Numbered from the stretch's first letter, positions 50,441-63,393 are shown. The stretch is DNA of 64,000 bases from Luzula sylvatica (GCA_946800325.1 OX326958.1:25832914-25896913); one strand, 5' to 3'. Translations and numbers: made by a program. The notes: generated by a model from the letters alone, not told the origin.

Positions 50441-50983
50441 AAGGTCCCATATCTCAGTTCGTATGATGTCGAAGCTTGTATAGGTTTTGTTGTTGTATTA
50501 GATATTTAGACGAGTCCTTTTCAATACATGGCGTGCCCATATTTTTTGTTAAGATTAATTAAAAACTCTAAAAACAACCGAACTTATTGTTTATATCAAA
50601 CGAAAGACATGTCATCAACATAATAATAAATGGAAGTCCTCACAACTAAAAAAAAAAAAAATTCCAAAACTCTAAAGGGACTATTTATTCAATTTATAAA
50701 TAGCGTAAGGTCTTCTGCAATAATATATGATTTTTTTGTATAATATAGACATAATGCGAGGGTAACAGGGTTTATTTGAAGTTTACGTCGAAGGAACGCC
50801 TCAAGTTTTGCAAACTGGAGAGAATAATAATTTCAGAGCAGGTCGTATCCCATCAGCAAATGCAAAGTCCGTTACTCGTTTTCGTTTTACTCTCTCTCTC
50901 TCTCCCCTCGCTCTCCGATGGCGGTGCATCTCATCTCTGTCCCTCTCCAAACCCTAATTCCCCCCAATCAAGCGCAATAAACG
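50441..50983 (+). promoter_or_regulatory. Upstream region of the LRR protein gene
   Basis: A CT-rich tract (about 50889-50913) lies 70-95 bases before the start and probably falls in the leader. An ATG at 50776, and in the same frame another at 50862, opens a frame that ends at 51003. It overlaps the main start at 50984 in a different phase. If transcribed, it would be an overlapping upstream frame that could lower translation. The transcription start is unknown. Confidence 0.35.
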
Positions 50984-53900
50984 ATGTCCATCCTTACCGG
51001 TGACCGGTACCTGGACTGCCTCGTCCGTTTCGTCGAACGGAGTAAAGGTCAGCTCCTCGACGGAACCCTAACTCTGAAATTGAACCCAATCGGATTGCAC
51101 TACGTGCAATCGCGCCTTGAAGCGTTGCGGGAGATCGAAAGCTTACTGTCCGTAGCTCCTGTTGATTATCTGAGGTCTTATGTGTCTGACTTGGGGGATC
51201 ACCGTGCGTTGGAGCAATTAAGGAGAATTTTGAGACTTTTGACTTGTCTTAAGGTTGTCAGTGGATTTGAGAAAGGGAAACGGGATCCTGCGCCACTCTC
51301 GCTCTTGCCTTTTGGAAGATTGAAGGTTTTGGAGTTGAGAGGGTGTGATTTGTCAACAACCGAAGCTAAGGGATTGCTCGAACTGAGACATACTTTGGAA
51401 AGGCTGATTTGCCATAATTCGACGGTATGTTGAATTCCAAACTATTTGCTACTTTTCGAATTCTTCTTTTCTTGATCTTAATTCAAATTTTTCTTGATTT
51501 CTTGGTTATTTAGGATGCTCTTAGACACATTTTTGCGAGTAGAATAGTGGATGTAAAGGATTCTCCTACATGGAACAAGCTATCATTTGTCTCATGTGCA
51601 TGCAACAACTTGGTTCTCATGGATGAATCGCTCCAACTTCTTCCTGCAGTCGAAACCCTAGATCTTAGCCGAAACCGTTTCACTAAAGTCGATAATTTAA
51701 AGAAATGCGTCAAATTGAAGCATTTGGATCTTGGTTTCAATCAACTCCGCTCCATAACAATGCTCAGTGAGGTACAAAATCCCTTTTCTATTGAATTCAA
51801 TTTCGAATCAAAATTTGTTAATTATTTTTTTGGAAACATGCAGATTTCATCTCGAATCGTTAAGCTTAACTTGAGGAACAATGCTGTGGCATCTCTACGT
51901 GGGCTCGAGTACATGAAGTCCCTTGTTGGACTCGATCTCTCATACAACCTCATCTCCAGTTTCTCTGAACTGGAGATACTCTCTAGCCTCTGTTCACTGG
52001 AGAGCCTTTGGTTGGAAGGAAACCCTATTTGCTGTGCGAGATGGTACAGAGCCCATGTCTTCAGCTTCTTTCCCGATCCTGACAAAGTACTTTCCCTTTT
52101 TGTCCTTTTTTGCAATTATGCCCTCCAAAATCAGGTTATTTATATTTTTATGTGAATTTTCGCAAATTTCAGTTGAAATTGGACGAGAAGAATATCACGA
52201 CAAGAGAACACTGGGAACGACACGTGATTTTCGCTAAAAGACAAAAGAAGCCAACTGGCTATGGATTTTATTTTCCCGCAAAAGACGAACCTGAAGAAGA
52301 TTCTACCAAAATTAATAATCGGGTTTGTTTCTTCATTCATTTTTCTTAATTATTTGATATTTCTTGAAATCCTCATTTAATGTTTCATGATTTTGTTTTT
52401 TTTTTAGAAAAGAAATTTGCGTGTTGCTGCAATTGAGGAAGAAGGAATGAGGCTAAGTGAAGAGGATTCTACAGACCAAGAACCATTATTATCCAATGAA
52501 ATCGAGATCAGCTTGAGAAAAGACGAAAATGCCCCTATTTCGGACAGTGAATCGAAAGTGATTGATTTGATAAACAAGGCTGAGAACATGAAGAAAGAAA
52601 GATCGATTCTTTGGCTTAAAGAATTCAAAGAATGGATGGATCAAGATCAAGATCAAAATAATAATAATAAAAAGGAAAATAATTCGTCCAATGAAAAGGC
52701 GAAAAAATTATTGGGCGAAAGTTCTACCGTCAGTGAAATATCTCTGAGTTCTGATATTTCATTCAATGAAGAAGCTCATCATAATAGTTCATTAAATGCA
52801 GAAAATACTGCAATAAATGGAGTTCTCGATTCGAAATCAAAACCTAACCTTACCCTTTTCCCTCCTAAATATAAAGAGGAGGTTTTACACAAGAGACTCT
52901 TCTCTGACGAGATTCTAGAACTTTCCGAGGGCTCGTCAGACAATTGCTGCTCCAGTTCTGACGAAGATGTTTCATGCGAATTATATGCAACTAGTTCTGA
53001 CGATGAGGTGGCACAGAGGGATATAAATGGCCACGGAAATACTCTTCATAGAAAGGTGAAAAGAATAGTTCCTCTTGACGAGGACCAGAATGGAATTATG
53101 CACATTGAGAGGGACTTTTGTGAAAATACTGGAAAAATGGTTGTAGATGCATATGGTGAGTGTAGTTGTTCGTCTAGGGAAGAAGATGATGATGATATAT
53201 TGGATGATAAAGAGGAATATGAAAAAGTTTTGGGTTTTTTTGAGAAAAATATCGTTTATTTTGGCGAATCTGAGAGGTATCAAGATTTGATTTTTTCTGA
53301 TTGCATGTTTCAGAATGAATCAGAGTTTATTCAGAGGTAAATAAATAGTTTTATATAATTTCTTACATTTATAATTTACTTATTTATGACTCGAAATTAA
53401 AATTTGTGCAGAAAAGTTGCAGTGTTGCAGAGTTCTGAGAACAAGTTGTATATACTTCTTATCGAGGACGTTACACCAGATTCACAAGGTTAATATTTTG
53501 AATTTGAATTTATTTATTTATCAAATAAAAATGGTGTTTTTTATTCGGCGATTCTTGACTTATTGCAGAATCTATTCCAAAGATTTTGGGAATTTATAGG
53601 CTCGAGGAAGTAAAAAAGGTTGTCATAGGATTAGGGCTTCAAGCTTTAAGGTATTTGTATTTCATTAATTTATTTTATCTTAGTTCTAAATTTTAAATGT
53701 TCTTTTTGGGGTTTTATAGGTTGCAAATGGAGGATGAATCGGTATATATATTCTTGCCAAGGACGATAGAGAAAGCTTACGAGCTTCTCTCTCTCTTAAA
53801 AATATCTACTATACCGCCCTTAAACAATAATCTCTCTCTTGAAAGGTAATCAATCCCTTCAATTATATTGATCTTTTTTCTCGTATATATTTTTTTTTTC

Positions 53901-54585
53901 ATATTTAATGTTTTAAAATTTTGAATTGCTAGTTGGGAGAACATCCAAGTTGAATTACTCGCCAAAGAAATATCCTGCGATCTTAAGATGGGCATTTCGT
54001 TTTATTCCCCGTTGTTATTTTACAAAGATACCCCTCAAGGTTCGAATTGTAATTCTTTCTCTTCACTCCAATTTTCCAATATTTATTTTCTTTTGTTTTA
54101 TATATATAGGGGGCTCATGGCAAACAAGATCAATATTCTTGATAGATGGATCTGTTTTTGTTTGTATCGAGGATTATAATCTGTTCGGATCCTTCGACGA
54201 TGACGTGGCGTCTCATACATATTTCTCTCTTGATTCACACTGCTCCATCGAGAACATTCTAGAACTGGTAACCTCTTTTCCTCCATTTCCTTTTTGAAAA
54301 ATTTGTAAAGAAGCCCTTGCATTGTACCGAAATTAAAAAAATATACATTTCTACTGTTTTTAGGTGATGGATCTCCGGCACAATAAATGCATGACCATGA
54401 TTACCGAAAATAAATGTGACGAAGAACATTCTACTAGCGAGAACCAAATAGAGAGAAGTATTGAGATCCAGCAATGGAGACTCCAGTGGTTCTCGCAAGA
54501 TGTTCTGTTGAAATTCGTTTCGCTTCTCAAGGCGTCACATTTGGAAATAGCCGCGTCTCCTTTGAGTGTACATTGTACGTCGTGA
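50984..54585 (+). CDS. LRR protein resembling STK11-interacting protein (outer-arm dynein light chain 1-like annotation)
   Basis: Eleven exons: 50984-51424, 51514-51771, 51844-52086, 52173-52322, 52408-53336, 53412-53488, 53569-53650, 53720-53845, 53933-54039, 54110-54267 and 54364-54585. All are GT-AG, giving 931 codons (930 residues). The start is the first ATG after an in-frame TAA six bases upstream. The N-terminal region (1-147) is helical. SDS22-like leucine-rich repeats follow at about 175-300 (VETLDLSRN, LKHLDLGFN, LVGLDLSYN, LWLEGNP). An LRR cap-like segment comes next, then a long acidic, Ser-rich, probably disordered region (about 365-670). The C-terminal region (about 675-790) has alternating strands that may be a PH-like fold, as in animal STK11IP. 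Animal STK11IP is an endolysosomal/LKB1-linked adaptor; plant function is not established. It is recognised from memory of the WN.LSF.SC..N.LVLMDESL pattern. Confidence 0.93.
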
Positions 54586-55449
54586 TATACATAGTTTTCA
54601 TTTTTGTATATTTTGTTTGGTTGCGAGTATTTAATTCATTCTTTTTCTTTTTGTCGTTACTTGTTTATTTTGTACAGTTATGCCATGTAGGATTTGTCTA
54701 TGTTTTGTATTCGTTAACATTCTTTTTCTTTGAATTTGTTGGGTTTGATTTGTTATTTACTGTACATAAAATTATGGTTGTAAATTATATTGTTCTTTGT
54801 AATGAAATTGGTTTGCTTCGTAATTGTTTTATCAATTAGAAGAAGAAAGATTTGGTATAAGATTTGAGCCATTATTGGTATAATGATATAAATATAATAT
54901 AATTTCTTTAGTTTTTTTTTTCAATTTGGTCAATTAATAAAAAATGTCAATTGATGTCTCCTTAACCTGCCTGGCTCAGAGCCTCAGGTGATTAATTAAT
55001 TGCGCAGCACAATAAATTATGGATTCAACTTTTACTGTAATCAACCAAATAACAGTGGATAGTAAACGAACGATATTTTTTAAATTATATATTTGTATAT
55101 GCATATTAATGCTTAATTTTATGAATTTATATAACAAATGCGTGCAAAAAATATATATACGCATCATTCGTGAAAACTTTAGAAAAATCAAACAGTATCG
55201 GATATAATATTCGATACAATTATTGCCGAATAAATATGGAATACTTCACGTGACCCGGAATTAATAATAGATATATCTTAAATATATATCGAATACTTTT
55301 AACCTATCAATAAATATATTTAAAAACAAATGAAATAATAATAAATAAATAGATATAATAAATAACTAAATATAGCAAGCATTTATTTTAGAACATATAA
55401 TATCCAACAAACAATAAACTAATAAAAATATTAATTATAATTAATCAAC
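54586..55449. other. 3' flank of the LRR gene and AT-rich intergenic DNA
   Basis: The first 200-300 bases are T-rich and probably the 3' UTR. No further gene is seen. The frames at 54474-54839, 54976-55191 and 55019-55207 are hydrophobic AT-rich artefacts. Confidence 0.5.
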
Positions 55450-56438
55450 GGGAAATTTCCAAAAACTCCCCTATCTTTTTTGGATATTCTAAAAAACTCC
55501 CTATTTTTTTTGGAAAATCCAAAAAATCCTCGCTACCAAACTTTTATTTTCAGATGCCCCCCCCCCCTATAGGAGTTAAAACTAACCATTAATGGTGTTA
55601 AAAAAGTTTCACCAAAATACCTTTTTATTTACGTATGTTGTAATTAAACAAAATTATTATTTTTTATTAATTTATAAAAAAAATCCTAAAAAATAATAGC
55701 ATATAATATTTTTTTTTTTATTATATGTTATATTTATATAATTTTAATATTTCATACATTATATATATTTGTCTTTCATATATATTTTTTTTCTGAAAAA
55801 CTAACATAAAATAATAAGATGAATAGAAATATTAAAAGAACACCTTGCAAATATTTAAAAAATAAAATAATAAGATGAATAACAATATTAAAAGAACACT
55901 TTGCAAATATTTAAAAAATAAAATATCATGAAACTATTAAAAAAATACAAAAAAGGAGAATGAAAATAAAAAAAATAGATGTTTAAACACGTATTTTTCT
56001 AATCAATATATTTTCAATGTGTTTATTTATCGTTATTTATTTTATTATTATGTGATGTAAGTTTTTCATCAATAATAAATGAAAAATTAAAATTATATAA
56101 ACACAACATGTAATAATTTATTGTTTAGAAATCACTATATATTAAAATAATATTTATGAATTTTCTTAAAATAAATAAAAAATAACAAAAATATTTTTGT
56201 AGTTACTGCATATGAGAATAGAAGGCTATTTTGGTAAAAAAAAATTAACACCTTCTATGGTTAGTTTTAATTAATCCCTATAGGAAAAAAAAATTAACAC
56301 AATTTATGATTAGTTTTAATTCCTATAGAGTGGGTATTTGAAAATAAAAATTTGGAAGAGGAATATTTTTTGAGTTTAAATAAGATGTTTTTTTTTTTAG
56401 AATATCCAAAAAAAATAGAGGATATTTGAAAACTTCCC
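55450..56438. mobile_element. Mutator-like MITE, copy 4, with perfect 9-bp duplication
   Basis: The ends are GGGAAATTTCCAAAAACTCC and, inverted, GGGAAGTTTTCAAATATCC. The flanks carry TTAATCAAC at 55441-55449 and 56439-56447. The interior shares inverted pairs and AT-rich phrases ('AAATATTTAAAAAATAAA', 'CACCAAAATACC') with the element at 25855. A direct repeat ('AATAATAAGATGAATA.AAATATTAAAAGAACA') occurs at about 55810 and 55870. No transposase. Confidence 0.88.
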
Positions 56439-56892
56439 TTAATCAACTAATACAGTATCATATTTAATACACGTATTGTTTACTTCTTGGTATAACTTTC
56501 TCAAAACGGTCATATTACTGTATCCGTATCATTAAAGATTCCTGGCGCGTGTAAATACTATTTAAGTTCATAAATCTACCACGTGACGTCCCCCGTAAGA
56601 ATTTAGTAGATAACTCTCGTGGACATATATATCTATACCTTACTTAAAAGAGCCAATTGCCGTACAAAACAAAAAACTTTTTCAGCAACTAGCCATTAAA
56701 AATTTGACACGCGCACAAATTTATGAGTCTCAGGTCTCTATATCCGTATGCACACAAACAACCCAATCAAATGTTACACGCATATATCCCACTTCAAAAT
56801 TGCAAATGAATTAATTAATATAATACGTTGTTGAATACACTAGGCCCACGGCCCACACTTTGTAGTTCATAATTATCAAACCCAAACACTAT
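56439..56892. other. Intergenic DNA
   Basis: No gene is seen. The stretch is less AT-rich around 56520-56680 but has no frame with coding character. Confidence 0.4.
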
Positions 56893-57044
56893 GAGTAATG
56901 ATAGGAACACAAATACCAACCACAAATGTGACACAAATACATAAGTTTGTATTTGATTTATGATTCATATATGCATAATTAATATTACAAACTTAGTTAT
57001 TTGTGACATATTTGTGGTTGGTATTTGTGTATCTATCATTACTC
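56893..57044. mobile_element. MITE with GAGTAATGATAG ends, copy 2
   Basis: The ends are GAGTAATGATAGGAACACAA and, inverted, GAGTAATGATAGATACACAA. The arms continue through 'AATACCAACCACAAATGTG'. The flanks CAAACACTAT occur at 56883-56892 and 57045-57054 (10 bases). It shares only its outer 12-15 bases with copy 1 (37911-38066); the arms and middle differ. Confidence 0.9.
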
Positions 57045-57989
57045 CAAACACTATAGACAAATCATGGATGGCACCATATTTATTAATTCCAGTAATCAAT
57101 TATTTCAAAAAAAAAATATTATAATAATTTATTAATTTTATTAATTTGAGATTATAATTTTCAAAAATATATTACATAATATTTCTGATTAGTTCAAACT
57201 TCAAACACAAATACTTAGTTGTGAATATAAATTTAGTACAATCAAATTTATTGGACAAACTAATTTTATTTAAAATAAATATCATAATTTATTTTAATAA
57301 TTTATATATTTATTTAAATAAATTATAATATGCGTACACAAAATATACACATATGTATTGATTTATAACTAAAAATTATATTAACATGTGAAAAATTTAC
57401 AAATTCGTGAATAATTAAAAGTTGAGTGACAAAACTTAGACAATTAAATGTTCACAGAAGAAAGTTTGTCTTAGTTATTCATTTTGGATCATTCAAAATT
57501 TTAATTATAACACGAAAATATTAACACTTTAAAATAATTACACATTACGAGTGAAGATTTAACACATAACTTACAAATAAATAAAAGTAGAGTGACAAAT
57601 CTAAATAATTGACTAACAAAATTTGACTGTATTATTCACTTTGGATAATTGAAAATTTAAAAAACACAAAAATTGAAGGAAATGCAGCTTCACATTTACG
57701 GTAAAATCGTACGTATAAGGATATATGAACATGGTAGTTCATAGAAATATAACATGTATATTAGATGCACATAGGTATATATGATATACATAATTAGATT
57801 GATAAGATAAGATTTTAGGAAAAATCTGTTTGGAACATTTTTACTAAAACGGACATAACTTTCGCATACGAACAGATTATTATAACACAACTACTGTACT
57901 GTTCACACAATTATTGTACTGTTCATAACAGACTGTTCACAATTACTGTACACACAAATGTTCGCAATTTCTGTTACTGTTCATGATTT
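57045..57989. other. AT-rich intergenic DNA
   Basis: No gene is seen. At about 57888-57985 the word TACTGTTCA (and ACTGTTCACA) recurs several times, leading into a T run and the repeats that follow. Confidence 0.5.
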
Positions 57990-59420
57990 TTTTTTTTTTT
58001 TTTTTTGGGTGCAAATTTCGGTAAATATATGTGCTTTTTAAGATTTTTCTATGTTATAACAATTTCAGTTTTTTTAAATGTAACAACTTTTTAAATATTT
58101 CTCATGCGATATCATTATTTTAAGATTATTATAGGAGTATATATCGTAATATCAGATTTTATTTCAGATTTTTCAAATATTTCTCATATTGTGTCATTAA
58201 TTCAGAATTTTTTATAAAGGTAAATATGATAATATATGTTTTTTCCAGAGGTATACATGCTAATTTTTTATTTTTTCAAATACAGTTTTTATTTTATTCC
58301 ACATATTATATCATCAATTTGAGATTTGTATAGGGATATATATGATAATTAATATTTTTCTGTTGAGGGATACATCATAGTTTCAGATTTTTTAAAACAT
58401 AGAAGCTTTTTGTGATAGTTCTCAACTTAATGTACTGTTCATAAAATGTAGTTTCGAATTTTTCAAAACATAGTTTCGGATTTATTTATTTAATTCAAAT
58501 GTGTACTGTTCATAAATACTGTTACTGTTCATAAACTATTCATAAATTTATTTATTTTTGCAAATTTCAGTAAATATAGGGGCTTTTTAAGATTTTTCTA
58601 TCTTATAACAATTTCAGTTTTTTTAAATGTAACGACTTTTTAAATATTTCTCATGCGATATCATTATTTTAAGATTATTATACGGGTATATATGGTAATA
58701 TCATATTTTGTAAGGTTATACATGATAATTTCATATTTTTTTAAATATTTCTCATATTGTATCATTAATTCAGAATTTTTTATAAGGATAAATATAATAA
58801 TTTATGTTTTTTCCAGAGGTATGCATGCTAATTTTTTATTTTTTCAAATACAGTTTTTATTTTATTTCACATATTATATCATCAATTTGAGATTTATATA
58901 GGGATATATATGATAATTAATATTTTTGTAGGGCGATACATCATAGTTTCAGATTTTTTAAAACATAGAAGCTTTTTGTGATAGTTCTCAACTTCTCATA
59001 TTATATCATTAATTTCCGATTTAGATTAAGATATATATTTTTGTAGGGGATACATCATAGTTTCCAATTTTTTAAAACATACAAGCCTTTTGTGATAGTT
59101 CTCAACTTCTCATATTATATAATTAATTTCCGATTTATATTAGCATACATATATTATATTTTTCAATTTTTTTTTTTTTAATATTTCTCATATGATATCA
59201 TTACTTTCATATTTTTATAGGGTTATATATGGTAATTTCAGATTTTTGTAGGGGTATTCATGCAAATTTTAGGTTTTTTTTTTAAATATAGACTTTTTAT
59301 ATTGGTCAAATTATATCATTATTTTCATATATATATACGGGTATATAAGTTTCATATTTACTAGGGATATATGTGATAATTCTATTTTTTTTAAAAGACA
59401 GGGTTTTTTTGAAATATTTG
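57990..59420. repeat. Diverged tandem repeat, unit about 550 bp
   Basis: A block starting near 58010 ('GGGTGCAAATTTCGGTAAAT', 'GCTTTTTAAGATTTTTCTAT') recurs near 58553, and 'TTTTTTCCAGAGGTATACAT' near 58240 recurs near 58809. A shorter internal piece ('ACATCATAGTTTCAGATTTT' and 'TAGTTCTCAACTT') appears three times (about 58370, 58945 and 59050). The whole is T-rich without open frames of coding character. Confidence 0.75.
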
Positions 59421-59598
59421 TCATAAGTACACCAGATTCGGAAAAACGTTGGGACTTTGCTTTGTTTCGGGAAATCGAAAAGAGAGAAACAAATTCGTGA
59501 CCTTTGCAGGACCAGGGTAATATGGTAATTTTATCCTGACTAGAGACCATGATTTTGGTTATGATTGGTGCAACCAAAACGAGTTCGTTCAGGCAGAA

Positions 59599-59922
59599 TG
59601 GAATGGCTTTGAGTGCGAGGGAAATGGAGAGCAAAATTAAACCCACAAGACTACATAAAAATGTCCACGATACTCAGTTGCATTCCGCGATGAGTATTTT
59701 CGTCATTTACAATATTTTGATTCTAAATGTTGATAATTTCTTTCGCGTTTTGGGCATAATGGAATGGTTTTTGAGTGCGACGAGGTGGAGATCAGTATTA
59801 TACCTGGAAGACTACTTCAAAATGGCCACAATACTCAGCTACATTCATTGAGGGGTAATTTCTTCATTTTCAATATTTTGATTATGACCGTTGATAATTT
59901 ATTTCATGTTTTAGGCATTACT
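59599..59922. repeat. Tandem duplication, unit about 160 bp
   Basis: 'GAATGGCTTTGAGTGCGA' at about 59599 recurs as 'GAATGGTTTTTGAGTGCGA' at about 59761. The following 'GACTAC.T.AAAATG.CCAC' and 'TTTACAATATTTTGATT' phrases keep the same spacing. Confidence 0.75.
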
Positions 59923-60003
59923 TTTATCTTATGTATAAAGTAAAGAAAATTCTTGCAATTCTATGCCTCCGCGCCATCAAGGGCTTTTGTGTACAAAAAT
60001 ATT

Positions 60004-60395
60004 TTTTAATTTACATTTTGCTCCTTTTTATTTATATTTTGGTCCTTTTTAGTTTTAATTTATATTTTGGTTCTTTTTATTTACATTTCGGTGTTTTTTA
60101 TTTACATTTCGGTTCTTTTTTACATTTTTGAATTTATATTTTGGTCCTTTTTATTTACATTTTGGTCCTTTTTTGTTTTAATTTATATTTTGATCCTTTT
60201 TATTAACATTTTGGTCATTTCTTATTTACATTTCTGTCCTTTTTTATATTTTTTATTTATATTCTGGACCATTTTATCTATATTTTGGTCCTTTTTAGTT
60301 CTAATTTACATTTGGTCCTTTTTTTTTACATTTTGGTCCTTTTTATTTACATTTCGGTCTTTTTTTAAATTTTGATCATTTTTCCTTATTTTACA
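60004..60395. repeat. Minisatellite, TTTACATTTTGGTCCTTTT unit
   Basis: A T-rich unit of about 20-24 bases (TTTACATTTTGGTCCTTTTT with C/G and TTT/TTC variants) is repeated about 17 times. The two overlapping open frames here (Phe/Ile/Tyr repeats) are artefacts. Confidence 0.9.
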
Positions 60396-60424
60396 TTTGG
60401 TTTTTGTTTCCTATTTTACATACA

Positions 60425-60678
60425 TATTAAAATTTGCGAATATGTCATGATTATATTAATCGATTTTAGAAACACCTAAGCAAATGCTATTTATACAAAT
60501 TATATTAGAAAATAATATCCGCGATAGACTAATTTCATGAACCTTATGCATCTATTGACATAATGATATTTGTTAATATATCATGATTAGATTTATTTAG
60601 TTCAAACGAATGCGTGTTAATTCTATTTAAATAATTATATAAAAAACATCCCGCGCAATTGCGCGGGCACAAAGCTAG
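60425..60678 (+). mobile_element. Helitron 3' region, same family as 22574-23050
   Basis: It ends with hairpin CCCGCGCAATTGCGCGGG, then CACAAAGCTAG and T. The preceding 230 bases match the Helitron at 22574-23050 ('AATAATATCCGCGATAGACT', 'AATTTCATGAA.C.TATGCA'). The 5' end is not identified; the minisatellite to the left may lie inside the element. Confidence 0.75.
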
Positions 60679-61384
60679 TAATATATATTTCTTAATAATA
60701 TACAGTTCGGGTTATACGTGTTTCCGAAAAGTGGGGTTTATGATCATTATGGTTTATATTCTGTTCGTCTCGGGTAAGTTTGGTCTCCGATCATTTTCAG
60801 TTTCGGGTTGCTCATGTTTCAAGTCTGTTTCGATTCGATTTCGGATTCGGGTCATTTCGTTTCGATTCGATTTTGAGTTCGGGTCATTCGGTTTCGGTTC
60901 GATTTCGAGTCGGGTCACTTGGTTTCGGGTTTCGGGTTCAGGTAATTCGGTTACGACTCGATTTTATTTTAGGATCGTTGACTTTTCAACATTTATCGAT
61001 CGATCCAGATTTGAATTTGGACAAATCGGGACCGATATATTTTGATTAAACACAATTTAATAACTATGATTTTAATTGGTTCATCAAGTGCTAACATTAA
61101 TATAATTAAAATTTAAATAATCAAAGTTCATAATAAATAATATCTTTTATATGTAAATTTATTTGAAGTAAATTAAAATTTTATTGACAAAACGTGAATA
61201 ATTAATTCAGACAACTATATTATAATTCGTGTGAGTACAATTTGACATAACTATATAATTTGAAAACAAATCGAATGATTAATTTGGAGAATTAGATCTG
61301 TAATAATATCAATATTTTAATTTGTATAAACACAAAAAATATTTTTAAACGACTATAAATTTCTCAAAATAAAACTTAAAATTT
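60679..61384. other. Intergenic DNA with cryptic TTCGGGT repeats
   Basis: From about 60760 to 61010 the sequence is rich in TTTCGGGT/TTTCGATTCGA words, an inverted counterpart of the CCGAAA tracts elsewhere. The two overlapping frames at 60659-61049 follow from that repeat. No gene is seen. Confidence 0.5.
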
Positions 61385-61427
61385 GATACTTATTTAGGTT
61401 AGTCACGTGCTACGCACTGAGGACTAG
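61385..61427 (+). mobile_element. Helitron 3' end
   Basis: A short hairpin (GTGC-TAC-GCAC within 'CACGTGCTACGCACTG') is followed by AGGACTAG and then T. It matches the hairpin-CTRR-T signature and differs from the other Helitron ends in this window. Confidence 0.5.
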
Positions 61428-61649
61428 TCCATAGTAATACTGTATACCTTCCTTTAGAAATATGACCGTTGCCTGGTCTGATAGCCCCGCCACGTCAGAA
61501 CAGACCCCTTACAATTACCTAGTTCTTCGTGCAAGACCGGCCTCGTGGCCTTTTAGCCTCTGTCCGAACAAAACAAGTACAAAATACCTCCATAAACCTG
61601 GTCTGCAATTTAATAAAACACATCATAACTTCATTTTATCTCTTATAAC

Positions 61650-62228
61650 CAATGTTGTAAAAATCGGTTTAGGCGGCGCTGTAAAAATCGGTTTAGGCGG
61701 CGCCTAGGCGCTAGGCGTTGGGAAAACGCCCACGTATAGCCTAGGCGTTCCTGTCTAGGCGGAATTCCGTCTAGGTCCGTCTAAATAGCGTCTAGGCCCG
61801 CATAATTCCGCCTGGGTCCTCCCAGGCCAATTTTTTTTTTAGTAATTTTATTTTATGATTTGTTTGAATTTGTATTAATGTTATTTGTAGATTTCATGTT
61901 ATAATTTGTTTGGACGTTGTTTTAAATAAATTAATATGTATATTTCATGTTATGATTTGTTTTGACGTTGTTTTAAATAAATTAATATGTAGATTTCATG
62001 TTATGATTTGTTTGGACGTTGTTTTAAATAAATCAATATACATTATTTTTAGTATAAAAAATTGTATCATAAATTATAATATATAAAAATTAAAAAAATG
62101 ACAAAAACTATGTAAAATTACAAATCCGCCTAGATCCGATTAATCCCCGATTAATCTCCGATTAATCCCTCTAGGCGCTAGACGGTGCCCGTCCGCCCGA
62201 CTAGCGCCTAGCGATTTCTATAACATTG
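61650..62228. mobile_element. hAT-like MITE, TAGGCGC-rich
   Basis: The ends are CAATGTTGTAAAAATCG and, inverted, CAATGTTATAGAAATCG. Both are followed by GC-rich stretches of CCTAGGCGCTAGGCG words. The 8-bp duplication CTTATAAC flanks it (61642-61649 and 62229-62236). The first 24 bases inside the left end are duplicated in tandem, and the AT-rich middle carries three copies of a unit of about 51 bases ('TTTCATGTTATGATTTGTTT'). No transposase. Confidence 0.88.
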
Positions 62229-63393
62229 CTTATAACATTTCAGGTGTACGATTTACTGTATAATGGGTGTAGGGAAGAATTTACAAGAGGTTAAACGGCT
62301 ACTGAGGCTCGAGCTCATCGGTTCCCCAAGACGAAAGGCAGAAGTGATATCGGCCGTCGGATGTCTGACATACGCCATGTGATCGGTGCGTGCATAAGTA
62401 AAGAGGACAAATTTCTGCTTCCCTTCCTCTCTTTTGTAGTTTTATCCCTGCACTCGGTCTACCATTTAACATGACCTACCTACACACTTCATTTGCATTT
62501 AAAATATTGAAAACTTATTTTGAAATTTTAAAATAATTACATGACAAACATTCTCAGTTTCCTACCGTTTGATATTAATGCGTTTTAATTTTTATAATCT
62601 TGTTATTAATCATGCAAATTGTTTTTTTATAAGAAAATAACTCAATTTTCGTGTGTTTTGTAACCTTTATAATTCACACAAGGCATATTATAAAATACTT
62701 TACTAAACAATATAAAAAAAATTCATCCATTAATTATTTATTTTATGTTAATATATAAATTATGCTTACACATTAATGATATTACTTTTATTATTTTTCG
62801 AATTTATTTACTTGATAAAAATTAATTGGTTTTGGATGTTTATATATATTTCTTTCATCAAATTTTAAAGGTGACGTAACAAATAAAATTAAATTCGAAA
62901 AAAATATAAGAATTACGAAAAAAATATTGTGAACTCCATAGATTATGCATTTTCATGTGCATGCAATCAATAGAAAAAACGACGCATAACGCTTGAATAA
63001 TTTAATTTTAATTAAATTTTGTGCATTTGAGATGAAATTATTATCAATTACTCTATTAATCCATAACACGTGCAATTATATTATAATTAATGATATCTAG
63101 TATTACAAGGCAAATTAAGAAAGCTTTTTTTTTGTTATTTTAAAAAAAGAAATTTATTTTTGTTGTGTTAATTCATTCAAAAAAGTTGGGTTTTGTTGGG
63201 TGAGTGAAGAGTTTTTGCATAAACAAAAACATTATTTCAAGAATTTTAATTGTTCTCATTTATTTTATTCTAAATTACAACAGCAATAATTGGACATTAA
63301 ATGGGGATTGTAATATTCTGAAATTATGCATTGCAGGGAACTCTGAACAGTGCAATGATTTCTCTTCGGTATTTGCTCTTAGACCCGGAGCAA
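62229..63393. other. AT-rich intergenic DNA
   Basis: No gene is seen. It has some higher GC at about 62290-62400 without a supported frame. The open frame starting at 63204 runs through the promoter region of the next gene and is not supported. Confidence 0.45.

Noticed and set aside
60004..60395. Phe/Ile/Tyr-rich open frames that look like a membrane protein
   Set aside because: The frames follow the minisatellite unit and exist only because the unit lacks stops.
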